Of a DNA stretch of 64,000 bases, positions 17,031 to 25,959 are shown piece by piece. The stretch covers positions 372,001 to 436,000 of the forward strand of contig JAXHMM010000003.1 of assembly GCA_034521445.1 (NCBI GenBank), read 5' to 3'. The position numbers and the translations under genes are program-made. Position 1 is the stretch's first letter. Each line of letters opens with the position of its first letter. This DNA is from Balneolaceae bacterium. Lineage in GTDB: Bacteria > Bacteroidota > Rhodothermia > Balneolales > Balneolaceae. Below the pieces are notes generated by a model. It was not told the origin of the DNA. It did no database searches and was given only the letters and a program-made list of their open reading frames with translations.

Positions 17031-17882
17031 GTGCATGCCTTACATCCCCATATTTCCTTCCTGCGCATGGCCCTCATCTGGCTGCCGGTATTTCTGCTTG
17101 CGGTTCCGCTTTTCCCGGCGCGGGCCCAGGCCGTGATCGGCGCCCGGCAGGTTGCGCTGGGTGGCGCGGCGAGCGCCCTGCCCGGACAGCGCTGGTCTCC
17201 CTTCTCCAATCCCGCCCTCGCGCCCTCCGACCGTCCTTCCCTGGCCTTTTTTGCCATGCGTTACTACGGTTTTCACGAACTCACCGACGCGGCGGCGGTG
17301 GTGCACCTGCCCACAGGAGCCGGCACCTGGTCGGCCGGCGGGTGGCACTACGGATTTGAACTCTACCGGGAGCTGCAGCTGCGCTTATCCTGGAGCCTGC
17401 GTCTCGGCGCCCTGCACCTGGGGGTGGCGGCAGCCGGCCACCGGGTCTCCCTGGGAGGGGGCTACGGATCGCAGGATGCGTGGAGCCTCGATGCCGGCCT
17501 GGCTGCCGAGCTGGCACCCGGACTGATGCTGGGGGCGCGGGCCGCCAACCTCTCCCGCTCTGCCTGGCGCACCGGGGGAGGGAGCGGCGACCCCCTGCAC
17601 CGCGACCTGGCGGCAGGCGTCTCCTGGCGTATGGCGCCCTCAACCCTGCTGATGATTGACCTGGTCAAGGAGACCCGCGACCCGCCCTTTCTGCGGGGCG
17701 GCCTGGAAGTAACCCTGCTGCCGGGGCTGTACCTCCGCTGCGGGGCCGACGCGCGTTCCGGGTCGCTGTCCGGGGGACTGGCCTACCAGACGCGCCGCTT
17801 CGGCGTCGACCTGGCCATGCAGCGTCACCCGGACCCGTTGCTGGGCCTGAGCCCGGGCATGGACCTTTACCTGCGCTTGTGA
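17031..17882 (+). CDS. exported outer-membrane beta-barrel protein (PorV/PorQ-like)
   Basis: A 283-aa protein with a hydrophobic N-terminal segment (ALIWLPVFLLAVPLFPARAQA). Its start may be the GTG at 17031 or, more signal-peptide-like, the ATG at 17067. The mature region opens VIGARQVALGGAASALPGQRW followed by NPAL, like PorV/UPF0164 barrels, which begin with a Gly-rich GAxxxxMGGAxxA pattern and an NPA motif. Alternating hydrophobic strands continue to the end, finishing with an aromatic/Leu-rich final strand (GMDLYLRL). It probably folds into the outer membrane. It ends 1 bp before the helix-hairpin-helix gene, so the pair is likely cotranscribed. Confidence 0.7.
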   Translation: MHALHPHISFLRMALIWLPVFLLAVPLFPARAQAVIGARQVALGGAASALPGQRWSPFSNPALAPSDRPSLAFFAMRYYGFHELTDAAAVVHLPTGAGTWSAGGWHYGFELYRELQLRLSWSLRLGALHLGVAAAGHRVSLGGGYGSQDAWSLDAGLAAELAPGLMLGARAANLSRSAWRTGGGSGDPLHRDLAAGVSWRMAPSTLLMIDLVKETRDPPFLRGGLEVTLLPGLYLRCGADARSGSLSGGLAYQTRRFGVDLAMQRHPDPLLGLSPGMDLYLRL

Positions 17883-17883
17883 G

Positions 17884-20094
17884 GTGCCCGTGCGACCCGC
17901 TACCATCCTTTCACACCTTGCTTTGATGGCTCTATGGGCCCTGCTGCCTGCCCTGCCGTCGGCAGCCGCCGTCCCTGCCGTCGCGCCCCCGGTGCTCCTG
18001 CAGCATCCCCCTGATACGGTGCAAAGGATCCCGCCCGACCTGCAGGGGCACCTGGAGCAGGCGCTGGGCGAAGAGGAGACGGGGGAGGCGGGCGAGGTCC
18101 TCGCCGAGGCGCTGCAGCGCCTGGTCGAAAACCCCGTGAACCTGAACACGGCCGACCTGTGGACCCTCCTGCAGGTGCCGGGCATGAACCTGCGCCTGGC
18201 CCAGGCGGTGCTCGACCACCGCGCACGATCAAAGCCTTTCGAAACGGTGGATGAGCTTGACGAGGTGTCCGGCATCGGTCCGGTAACGCTTGAGCGCTTC
18301 CGACCTTTCATTACCGTGGGGGAGGGGCCCGATCTTCGCAGGCTGCTGCTGGGCAGTCCACGCTATTGGACCGCCGGCGGACGCCTGGAGATGATCTCCC
18401 GTTACCGGCAGGTGCTGGAACCCAGCGAGGGCTATCTTCGCGCGCCCGGCGAGGGGGGCTACGGAGGCGGACCTGTCCAGCTCTACCAGCGCCTGCGCTA
18501 CGCGGGCGACCATCTGTCGGCCGGCCTGCTGCTGGAAAAGGACCCGGGCGAGCCCCTGCCCGGCGTCGCGGATTTCGACTACCGTTCCTGGCACCTGGGC
18601 GTGCACGATGCGGGCCGGCTCCGGGACCTGGTGGCCGGCGACTACGGACTCTCCTTCGGTCAGGGACTGGTGCTCTGGAACGGGGGACTCTCCCGCAAGG
18701 GCGCCGAGGTGGTGGGGGCGCCGGTGCGCACGGGCGGGGGCATTCGTCCCTACACCTCTTCGGGGGAGGGCGGCGCGATGCGGGGCGCGGCCCTCACCTG
18801 GGGAGGACGCCTGCAGGCCACCGCCTTCTATTCCAGCAGGCGCCATACCGCCTCCGCGCGGGACTCAACGACCGCCGGTCCGCCACAGTCCGCCGGCTAC
18901 CACCGCACGTCCACCGAAAGGGCGAACCGCGGCCGTCTGGGACGGCAGGTCTACGGGGGACGATTGCAGTGGCACGTTCCCGGGGGTATCATGGGCGTTA
19001 CCGTCTATGGACTGCGCTACGACCGGGCGGTAGACCCGGGGGATGCGCCCTGGCAGCGCGACCGTTTCCGGGGCCGTCGGCATGCGGTGGCCGGGCTGGA
19101 CGCCTCCTTTTCTGTAGGACCCGCCCTGCTTTTCGGGGAGGCTGCCCGCAGCGCCAATGGAGGCTGGGGCCTGGCGGCCGGCGTGGAGGGCCGGTTGGAC
19201 GCCGCCACGGAGCTCTCGGCCCTCTACCGCAACTACGACCCCGCCTTTCAGTCGCCCCTGGGCGGGGGCTTCGGGGAGGGATCGGCCTCCCGCAACGAGG
19301 AGGGACTCTACCTGGGACTCTCCCACCGCCCGGCGCGGGGCGTGGAGCTGAGGGGCTACCTCGACCTGTACCGCTTTCCGGCTCCCCGTTTTTCGGTACG
19401 TCGGCCGTCCGGGGGACGCGAGTGGCTGGCGCGCCTGCACTACCGATGGGGAAGCGAAGACGAGATCTATCTGCAGCTTCGCAGCAGCCGAAGCCTCCAG
19501 GAGTATACCGGCGAGGATGCCGCCGGCAGGGAGGTGCGGCTGCCGGGCACCGCCCACCGCGCCACGCTGCGCCTCCACCTGCAGGTGCGCGCCCACCCCG
19601 CCGTGCGCCTGCGCACCCGCTTGGAACTGTCCCATGGCCGCTCCCCGGGAGAAGGTCCCCCGCCCCGCGACCCCGACCTCGGACCCCCCTCCCCCGACTT
19701 ATCGACTTCCAGACTTTCCGACTTCCCGACTTCTGGACTTTATGACTTTATAGACTTAAAAGCGGGCTTTTTGTTATATCAAGATGTGCGCGTGACGCCG
19801 GCGCCGTGGCTGACGCTAGACCTTCGTTATACCCTCTTCGAGGCGCCGGACTGGGAGAACCGCCTCTACCAGTTCGAGAACAACCTGCTCTACGTGCTTT
19901 CCAACCAGCTGCTGTACGGCAGCGGCACGCGCTGGTACCTGCTGGCGCACCTGCGTCCGGCCGCTTTCCTGGACCTCTGGGCGCGGGTGGGGCGCACCGT
20001 CTACGAAGACCGCCGCGAGGTGGGAAGCGGACTCGACCGCATCGCGGGGCCCCGCCGCACCGACCTCGGCGTGCAGCTCAGGCTGAAATTTTGA
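17884..20094 (+). CDS. exported helix-hairpin-helix (ComEA-like) plus beta-barrel protein
   Basis: A 736-aa protein starting with GTG, 1 bp after the preceding stop; a hydrophobic signal (LALMALWALLPALPSAAA) follows. Residues about 80-145 form a tandem helix-hairpin-helix unit: VNLNTADLWTLLQVPGMNLR, then ELDEVSGIGPVTLERFRPF. This is like ComEA, which binds DNA in the envelope. The remaining 590 residues are a barrel-type domain rich in GL/Arg strand patterns, such as YGLSFGQGLVLWNGGL, ending in LGVQLRLKF. Bacteroidota and relatives often have such HhH-barrel fusions of unknown function. Codons 605-626 come from an in-frame octamer repeat array. A DNA-uptake role is possible but unproven. Confidence 0.78.
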   Translation: MPVRPATILSHLALMALWALLPALPSAAAVPAVAPPVLLQHPPDTVQRIPPDLQGHLEQALGEEETGEAGEVLAEALQRLVENPVNLNTADLWTLLQVPGMNLRLAQAVLDHRARSKPFETVDELDEVSGIGPVTLERFRPFITVGEGPDLRRLLLGSPRYWTAGGRLEMISRYRQVLEPSEGYLRAPGEGGYGGGPVQLYQRLRYAGDHLSAGLLLEKDPGEPLPGVADFDYRSWHLGVHDAGRLRDLVAGDYGLSFGQGLVLWNGGLSRKGAEVVGAPVRTGGGIRPYTSSGEGGAMRGAALTWGGRLQATAFYSSRRHTASARDSTTAGPPQSAGYHRTSTERANRGRLGRQVYGGRLQWHVPGGIMGVTVYGLRYDRAVDPGDAPWQRDRFRGRRHAVAGLDASFSVGPALLFGEAARSANGGWGLAAGVEGRLDAATELSALYRNYDPAFQSPLGGGFGEGSASRNEEGLYLGLSHRPARGVELRGYLDLYRFPAPRFSVRRPSGGREWLARLHYRWGSEDEIYLQLRSSRSLQEYTGEDAAGREVRLPGTAHRATLRLHLQVRAHPAVRLRTRLELSHGRSPGEGPPPRDPDLGPPSPDLSTSRLSDFPTSGLYDFIDLKAGFLLYQDVRVTPAPWLTLDLRYTLFEAPDWENRLYQFENNLLYVLSNQLLYGSGTRWYLLAHLRPAAFLDLWARVGRTVYEDRREVGSGLDRIAGPRRTDLGVQLRLKF
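19696..19760. repeat. octamer array translated inside the HhH-barrel gene
   Basis: Eight GACTTNNN units (one is 9 bp) lie entirely within the coding sequence 17884-20094. They encode the Ser/Thr/Asp-rich stretch LSTSRLSDFPTSGLYDFIDL without a stop codon. The flanking sequence is GC-rich, so the array is a clear compositional intrusion. Confidence 0.92.
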
Positions 20095-20145
20095 AATTAG
20101 CCAGAGGGCTGTAAATTATGTTTCCCTTCAAAACCGGCTTATTTC

Positions 20146-21960
20146 ATGGGAATTGACCAACTGATCATATTCGGCGTGCTCTTCCTGGCCTTTGTTGCCA
20201 TGGCGGCGGACCTGTGGAGTCCGGATGCGGTGTTGCTCACCGCCCTGGCCGTGGTGGTGGTGGCCGGGATCATCGAGCTGGAGGAGGCTTTCCTGGGCTT
20301 CGGCAACACCACGCTGCTCGCCCTGGGCTGTCTCTATGTGGTGGCTGCGGCCCTGAGAGACAGCGGCGCGCTCGACCTGGCCAGCGAGTTTATCCTGGGC
20401 CAGAAAACCCGCAACGTGCGCAACATACTGCTGCGTCTCTGTCCCAGCGTCTCCCTCTATTCGGCCTTCCTTAACAATACGCCGGTGGTGGCCATGGGCA
20501 TTCCCGCCATCCGGAGCTGGTCGCTGAAGAACCGCGTGCCGGCCTCCAAGCTGCTCATCCCGCTCTCCTACGCGGCCATCCTGGGCGGGCTCTGCACCCT
20601 CATCGGCACCAGCACCAACCTGATCACCCACGGCCTGCTTCAGAGCCACGGCTACCCCGGATTCACCTTCTTCGAGCTGGCCTGGCTGGGTGTGCCCTGC
20701 GCCGTGGCGGGCCTGATCTACCTGGTACTGGTCTCTCCCAAACTGACGCCGGCCCGCAGGGACATCCGCTACGAGGAGGAGCGCATTCGCGAACTGCTGG
20801 TGGAGCTGGAAGTGACGCCTTCATCGCCCATCATCGGCAAAAAGGTACGGGAGGCGGGGCTGCAGGAGCTGCCCGGCTTCTACCTCTCCCGCATCAACCG
20901 CAACGGGCGGGAGATTGCCCCGGTGCCCGACGATGTGGCGCTGCGAAGCGGGGACCACCTGTTATACGCCGCCAAAGGGGGCATCGCGGCGCAGGTGCCG
21001 GACCTGGGCGGCTATCCGGGTCTTCGCCTGGCCCTGCAGCCGCCGCGGGACATCAACCGGGACGACAAGATCGACCGTGAGCTTCACCAGGTGGTGATCA
21101 AGGAGGGCTCCCGCCTGGCGGGATATACCATCGAGGAGGCCAAGCTGCTGGAACGCTTCGGTGCGGCCGTCACGGGCGTGCGTCGCAGGGGCAAACGGGT
21201 GGAGCAGCCCCTGGGCAAGTTTGAATTGCATCTCGGGGACGTGCTGCTGCTGGATACAGGACGCGGCTTCCGGGGCGCTTACGAGGATACGGAGGATTTC
21301 TTCCTGACGAGCGAGGCGGGCGGAGAGGCCCCGGGAGTGAGCGAAAGCAGGATGGAGCAGCGGCCGGGCGGGAAGGACCTCTACCTGTCGGCCGGAGTGC
21401 TGGCAGGCATCGTGCTGGTGGTCATCCTGGGATGGATGCACATTGCGCTGGCCGGCATTCTGGGCGTAGCCCTGTTGCTGGCCTTCAACGTCATCGAGGC
21501 GGGGGAGGCCAGAAAGTCGGTGGACTGGACCGTGCTTATTGTCATCGGGGCGGCGCTGGGACTCGGAAGGGCCATGGAGGTGAGCGGCGCGGCCGCCCTG
21601 GTCGGGGAGGGACTGGTGCAGCTCACCCTCGACTACGGTCCCTACACCGTCTTTGCCGGCGTGGTGCTTGCCACCGCCGTTACCACCGAAATCATCACCA
21701 ACAACGGGGCCGTGGCGCTGATGTTTCCCGTGGTGCTCTCGCTGTCGGAAATGCAGGGGCTGGACCCGCGCGGGCTGATTATCGCCATGACCCTGGCGGC
21801 CTCCATGTCGCTGCTCACGCCCATCGGCTACCAGACCAACCTGATGGTCTACGGGCCGGGCAACTACCGCTTTACCGACTTTTTCAAGGTGGGCTTCCCC
21901 CTGCAGCTTATCCTCTGGACCGTAATAATTGTGCTCGGTCCCCTTCTCTGGCCCCTCTGA
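20146..21960 (+). CDS. SLC13-family anion transporter with two TrkA-C domains (probable sulfate permease)
   Basis: A 604-aa membrane protein. The N-terminal half has about five transmembrane segments with the SLC13/DASS signature NNTPVVAMGIPAIRSW and GTSTNLITHGLL. Residues about 205-390 are soluble and contain two TrkA-C-like (RCK-C) modules, each ending in a G-D-x-L motif (LRSGDHLLYAAKGG, LHLGDVLLLDTG). The C-terminal half has further membrane segments with the repeat signature TEIITNNGAVALMFP and TPIGYQTNLMVYGPGNYRF. This is the layout of sodium/sulfate permeases (SLT type). It lies directly upstream of cysQ, cysC, cysD and cysN, so sulfate import is the best guess; other dicarboxylate or inorganic anions remain possible. 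Confidence 0.88.
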   Translation: MGIDQLIIFGVLFLAFVAMAADLWSPDAVLLTALAVVVVAGIIELEEAFLGFGNTTLLALGCLYVVAAALRDSGALDLASEFILGQKTRNVRNILLRLCPSVSLYSAFLNNTPVVAMGIPAIRSWSLKNRVPASKLLIPLSYAAILGGLCTLIGTSTNLITHGLLQSHGYPGFTFFELAWLGVPCAVAGLIYLVLVSPKLTPARRDIRYEEERIRELLVELEVTPSSPIIGKKVREAGLQELPGFYLSRINRNGREIAPVPDDVALRSGDHLLYAAKGGIAAQVPDLGGYPGLRLALQPPRDINRDDKIDRELHQVVIKEGSRLAGYTIEEAKLLERFGAAVTGVRRRGKRVEQPLGKFELHLGDVLLLDTGRGFRGAYEDTEDFFLTSEAGGEAPGVSESRMEQRPGGKDLYLSAGVLAGIVLVVILGWMHIALAGILGVALLLAFNVIEAGEARKSVDWTVLIVIGAALGLGRAMEVSGAAALVGEGLVQLTLDYGPYTVFAGVVLATAVTTEIITNNGAVALMFPVVLSLSEMQGLDPRGLIIAMTLAASMSLLTPIGYQTNLMVYGPGNYRFTDFFKVGFPLQLILWTVIIVLGPLLWPL

Positions 21961-22045
21961 GGACCCGTCCCGAACGTATTTCCGGTTTGAATACCGGCGC
22001 CGGAGTCCTATTTTTGGTTCCGAAAATCCGGGTCGCCCGCCAGGG

Positions 22046-22082
22046 CCGACAGGCCGCGCCGGGAGACGCCGCCGTCTGTCGG
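22046..22082 (+). other. possible hairpin in the cysQ leader
   Basis: CCGACAG (22046-22052) pairs with CTGTCGG (22076-22082) over a GC-rich 23-nt loop, in the 184-bp gap between the SLC13 transporter and cysQ. Possible structured leader; no known riboswitch consensus recognised. Confidence 0.25.
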
Positions 22083-22144
22083 TTAGCACGAAAATAAGGC
22101 GCACGGACCGGACGAACACTCACTTCCAGAATCCAACTCGATTT

Positions 22145-22891
22145 ATGCTCGACAGCATCATCTCCGCAGCCCGGGAGGCCGGCGAGGCCATCCTTCAGTA
22201 CTACCAGGGAGAGACCGAAGTGTATACCAAGGAGGACCAGACGCCCCTTACCCAGGCCGACCTGGCCGCCCAGCGCATCATTGTGAAGCGCCTGGAAACC
22301 GTCGACCCCGACACCCCTGTCATCGCCGAGGAGTCGGGCGTGCCCGACTTCGGCGAGCGCAAAGACTGGACCCGCTTCTGGCTGGTGGATCCCCTGGACG
22401 GCACCAAGGAGTTCATCAAAAAGAACGGGGAGTTCACCGTGAACATCGCCCTCATCGAGGAGGGCGTGCCCGTGCTGGGGGTGGTCTACCTGCCCGCCAA
22501 GGAGATTCTCTACTGCGCCACCCGGGAGGAGGGGGCCTGGAAGTCGGAGAAGGGAGGCAGGCGCTACCGCATTCATTCTCAAAAAGCCGATACGAGCAAG
22601 CCTCTCAAGGTGGTGGAGAGCCGCTCCCACCGCTCGGAGGAGCAGGACCACATGCTGGCCGAGCGCGGCATCACCGTGGGCGAATCGGTGGCCGCCGGAA
22701 GCTCCCTCAAGTTCTGCCTGGTAGCCGAGGGGGCGGCGGACATCTACCCGCGCATGGGTCCAACCATGGAATGGGATGTGGCCGCCGGCGACGCGGTCTG
22801 GCGCTGGTCCGCCGACAACGGCCCGCACGACTCCCCCTTCACCTACAACAAACCCGACCTCCGCAACGGACCCTTTATCATAGGCCTTTAG
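22145..22891 (+). CDS. cysQ: 3'(2'),5'-bisphosphate nucleotidase
   Basis: A 248-aa protein from ATG 22145 (the open frame begins earlier, without a motif). Inositol-monophosphatase-fold motifs are EESGVPDFGE, WLVDPLDGTKEFIKKNGEF and EWDVAAGDAVWRW. CysQ hydrolyses PAP (3'-phosphoadenosine 5'-phosphate) to AMP, removing the product of sulfotransferase and PAPS reductase reactions. It is the first of a cysQ-cysC-cysD-cysN run. With no PAPS reductase nearby, PAP would come chiefly from sulfotransferases such as those at 49-53 kb. Confidence 0.93.
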   Translation: MLDSIISAAREAGEAILQYYQGETEVYTKEDQTPLTQADLAAQRIIVKRLETVDPDTPVIAEESGVPDFGERKDWTRFWLVDPLDGTKEFIKKNGEFTVNIALIEEGVPVLGVVYLPAKEILYCATREEGAWKSEKGGRRYRIHSQKADTSKPLKVVESRSHRSEEQDHMLAERGITVGESVAAGSSLKFCLVAEGAADIYPRMGPTMEWDVAAGDAVWRWSADNGPHDSPFTYNKPDLRNGPFIIGL

Positions 22892-22897
22892 ACCACC

Positions 22898-22963
22898 GAC
22901 TTCCCGACTTCAAGACTCTTCGACTTATCAGACTTAACAGACTTTAAGACTTTATGACTTTTA
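22898..22963. repeat. octamer array overlapping the cysC start codon
   Basis: About eight GACTTNNN units (two with an extra base) fill the whole gap between cysQ and cysC. The cysC ATG (22954-22956) spans the junction of the last two units, and codons 2-3 of CysC are repeat-derived. Confidence 0.92.
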
Positions 22964-23469
22964 AACCGACTGTGCTGTGGTTTACCGGCCTCTCCGGCTC
23001 CGGCAAGAGCACCATCTCCGAAGAGGTCTTCCGCATCCTCAAGGAAGAGGGGCACCGCGTGGAGCACCTGGACGGGGACGCCGTGCGGGACATCTTTCCC
23101 AAGACGGGCTTCAGCCGCTCCGAGCGCAACGAGCACATTCGCCGCGTGGGTTTTCTGGCCAGCCGGCTGCAGGCCCACGACGTGACGGTGGTCTGCTCCT
23201 TTATCTCACCCTACCGCGAGTCGAGGGACTTCGTGCGCGACCTCTGCGGGGATTTCACCGAAGTGTGGATCTCCACTCCCCTGGAGGTGTGCGAGGCGCG
23301 CGACGTGAAGGGCCTCTACGAGAAGGCCCGCAAAGGGGAGATAGATAACTTCACCGGAATCTCCGATCCCTACGAGCAGCCCGAAAATCCCGAGCTGGAG
23401 ATCGACACCACCGACATCGACGTGGAGGAGGCCGTGCAGCGGGTGCTCGACTATCTGAAAAACCGATGA
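22954..23469 (+). CDS. cysC: adenylylsulfate kinase (APS kinase)
   Basis: A 171-aa P-loop kinase: VLWFTGLSGSGKSTISEEVF (Walker A), HLDGDAVRDIFPKTGFSRSE and FISPYRESRDFVRDL, with the C-terminal GLYEKARKGEIDNFTGISDPYEQP. It phosphorylates APS at the 3' position to make PAPS, the universal sulfate donor. Length is typical for a stand-alone CysC. The start codon lies inside an octamer array, and no Shine-Dalgarno is visible in the AT-rich repeat. The neighbouring cysD-cysN pair makes its substrate APS. Confidence 0.95.
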   Translation: MTFKPTVLWFTGLSGSGKSTISEEVFRILKEEGHRVEHLDGDAVRDIFPKTGFSRSERNEHIRRVGFLASRLQAHDVTVVCSFISPYRESRDFVRDLCGDFTEVWISTPLEVCEARDVKGLYEKARKGEIDNFTGISDPYEQPENPELEIDTTDIDVEEAVQRVLDYLKNR

Positions 23470-23573
23470 GCAGCAACCGATGAACGGCGGGTATGGCACC
23501 GCAATCCCGCGTGGTCATTGTCGGCAATAATGGTTAGTTTTGTCAGCTTTCTGATTAACACGCCCTAGACGCA

Positions 23574-24479
23574 ATGAAGCAATACACCCTGAGCCATATA
23601 CGGCAGCTGGAAGCCGAGGCCATCTACGTCATGAGAGAAGTGGCCGCGCAGTTCGAGAACCCTGTACTGATGTTCTCGGGCGGCAAGGACTCCATCACCA
23701 TGGCGCGGCTGGCGCGCAAGGCCTTCTGGCCGGCCAAAATTCCTTTCCCCTTTCTGCATGTGGACACCGGACACAACTTCCCGGAAACCATTGAATTCCG
23801 CGACCGGCTCCTGGAGGAGCTGGATGTGGAGCTGATCGTGGCCAGCGTGCAGGAGTCCATCGACCAGGGACGCGTGCAGGAGGAGAACGGTCCCAATGCC
23901 TCCCGCAACAAGCTGCAGACCACCACGCTGCTGGACGCCCTCGAGGAGCACGGCTTCGACGCCGCCTTCGGCGGGGCCCGGCGCGACGAGGAGAAGGCCC
24001 GCGCCAAGGAGCGCTTCTTTTCCCACCGCGACGAATTCGGGCAGTGGGACCCCAAGAACCAGCGTCCCGAGCTGTGGCACCTCTACAACGGCCGCCGCAA
24101 CGGGGGCGAGCACTTCCGCGTCTTCCCTCTGAGCAACTGGACCGAAATGGACGTGTGGCAGTATATCGCGGCCGAGGACCTCGACATTCCCCCCATCTAC
24201 CTCTCCCACGAGCGCGAGGTGGTCGAACGCGAGGGCGTGCTGCTGGCCAAATCGCCCCATATCTCCCTGCTGGACGGGGAGTCCTATGAGACCCGCCAGG
24301 TTCGCTTCCGCACCATCGGCGACATGACCTGCACGGGCGCCTTCGAATCGGAGGCCTCCACCATCACCGAAATCATCGACGAAGTGGCCTCCGCCCGCAT
24401 CACCGAGCGGGGCAACCGGGCGGACGACAAACGCTCGGAGGCGGCCATGGAAGAACGCAAGAAACTGGGATACTTCTGA
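23574..24479 (+). CDS. cysD: sulfate adenylyltransferase subunit 2
   Basis: A 301-aa PP-loop ATPase: the PP motif FSGGKDSITMARLARKA, then FPFLHVDTGHNFPETIEFR, AAFGGARRDEEKARAKERFF and RVFPLSNWTEMDVWQYI. It catalyses sulfate plus ATP to APS plus pyrophosphate, driven by GTP hydrolysis on CysN. The length equals the usual CysD. The stop is separated from cysN by 1 bp, so they are translated together. Confidence 0.97.
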   Translation: MKQYTLSHIRQLEAEAIYVMREVAAQFENPVLMFSGGKDSITMARLARKAFWPAKIPFPFLHVDTGHNFPETIEFRDRLLEELDVELIVASVQESIDQGRVQEENGPNASRNKLQTTTLLDALEEHGFDAAFGGARRDEEKARAKERFFSHRDEFGQWDPKNQRPELWHLYNGRRNGGEHFRVFPLSNWTEMDVWQYIAAEDLDIPPIYLSHEREVVEREGVLLAKSPHISLLDGESYETRQVRFRTIGDMTCTGAFESEASTITEIIDEVASARITERGNRADDKRSEAAMEERKKLGYF

Positions 24480-24480
24480 C

Positions 24481-25758
24481 ATGAGCGCGAGCAGCACCAG
24501 CGATACTTACCTGGACATGGACCTGCTGCGGTTCACCACCGCCGGCAGCGTGGACGACGGCAAGAGCACCCTCATCGGCCGCCTCCTCTACGACTCCAAA
24601 TCGATTTTCGACGACCAGATGGAGGCCATCGAGGAGTCCTCCCGCCGTAAAGGCGATGAGTACACCAACCTGGCGCTGCTTACCGACGGGCTGTCGGCCG
24701 AGCGCGAGCAGGGCATCACCATCGACGTGGCCTACCGCTACTTCTCCACGCCCCGCCGCAAGTTCATCATCGCCGACACGCCTGGACACGTGCAGTACAC
24801 CCGCAACATGGTGACCGGCGCCTCCACGGCCAACCTGGCCATTATATTGGTGGACGCCCGCAACGGGGTGGTGGAGCAGACCTGCCGCCACGCCTTCATC
24901 GCCTCCCTGCTGCAGATCAAGCACATCGTCTTCTGCGTGAACAAGATGGACCTGGTGGACTTCAGCGAGGAGCGTTTCGAGGAGATCAAGGAGCAGTTCA
25001 GAACCTTCAGCTCCAAGCTGGACGTGCCCGACATCCACTACATCCCCATCAGCGCCCTCTACGGCGACAACGTGGTGGATAAGTCCGACAACACCCCCTG
25101 GTACGACGGCGCCACGCTGCTCTATACCCTGGAAAACGTGCAGGTGGACAGCGACTACAACCATGTGGACTGCCGCTTCCCCGTGCAGTGGGTGATCCGG
25201 CCGCAGTCCAACGAACACCCCGACTACCGCGGATACGCCGGCAAGGTGGCCGGCGGGGTCTTCAAGCCGGGCGACGAGGTGATGGCGCTGCCCTCCGGCT
25301 TCACCTCCCATATCCGGGCAGTGGAGACTTTTGAGCGGGAAGAGGAGGAGGTCTACCAGCCCATGTCGGTCTCCATGACCCTGGAGAACGACATCGACGT
25401 GAGCCGGGGCGACATGATCGTCAAGCCCGACAACCAGCCCGAAGTGGGACAGGACATCGATCTTATGGTCTGCTGGCTCAACAAGAAGCCCCTGCAGCCG
25501 GGCGGCAAGTACGCCATCAAGCACACCACGCGTGAGGCGCGCTGCATCATCAAAGAGGTCAAGTACAAGGTGGACATCAACACCCTCCACCGGGTGGAGG
25601 GCGACCGGGAGATCGGCCTCAACGACATCGGACGCATCCGCATCCGCAGCACGCAGCCCCTTTTCTACGACGCCTACAAGCGCAACCGCTCCACCGGCAG
25701 CCTGATCATTATGGACGAGTTCACCAACGAGACGGTGGGCGCAGGCATGATTCTGTAG
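24481..25758 (+). CDS. cysN: sulfate adenylyltransferase subunit 1 (GTPase)
   Basis: A 425-aa translation-factor-type GTPase: G1 GSVDDGKSTLIGRLLYDSK, G2/switch region EREQGITIDVAYRYF, G3 IADTPGHVQYTRNM, G4 VNKMDLVDF. It lacks the C-terminal APS-kinase extension found in NodQ-type fusions, consistent with a separate cysC here. GTP hydrolysis drives APS synthesis by CysD. It ends the PAPS-forming set; the next gene is the first of the glycan export locus. Confidence 0.97.
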   Translation: MSASSTSDTYLDMDLLRFTTAGSVDDGKSTLIGRLLYDSKSIFDDQMEAIEESSRRKGDEYTNLALLTDGLSAEREQGITIDVAYRYFSTPRRKFIIADTPGHVQYTRNMVTGASTANLAIILVDARNGVVEQTCRHAFIASLLQIKHIVFCVNKMDLVDFSEERFEEIKEQFRTFSSKLDVPDIHYIPISALYGDNVVDKSDNTPWYDGATLLYTLENVQVDSDYNHVDCRFPVQWVIRPQSNEHPDYRGYAGKVAGGVFKPGDEVMALPSGFTSHIRAVETFEREEEEVYQPMSVSMTLENDIDVSRGDMIVKPDNQPEVGQDIDLMVCWLNKKPLQPGGKYAIKHTTREARCIIKEVKYKVDINTLHRVEGDREIGLNDIGRIRIRSTQPLFYDAYKRNRSTGSLIIMDEFTNETVGAGMIL

Positions 25759-25959
25759 GTCTTCCGAGGCCCCTGCCGCGGGGCGGGGAGAATTTGCCAT
25801 TAAAAGTCACCCTAATTATCCTTATCATTTTGGCTGCCGCGGGTTGCCCTGCGTCATCCAGATACACGAACGGTAACCGCAATACCCACGAGCCTGAGCG
25901 AGCAGCAACCACATAACAATCCGGAGGCCGGTTCCGACGGGGGGGAGGAGACGCCCCGC

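Noticed and set aside
17884-20094. Calling the HhH-barrel protein ComEA
   Set aside because: Only the short HhH part matches; the long barrel is not in ComEA, and no competence genes are near.
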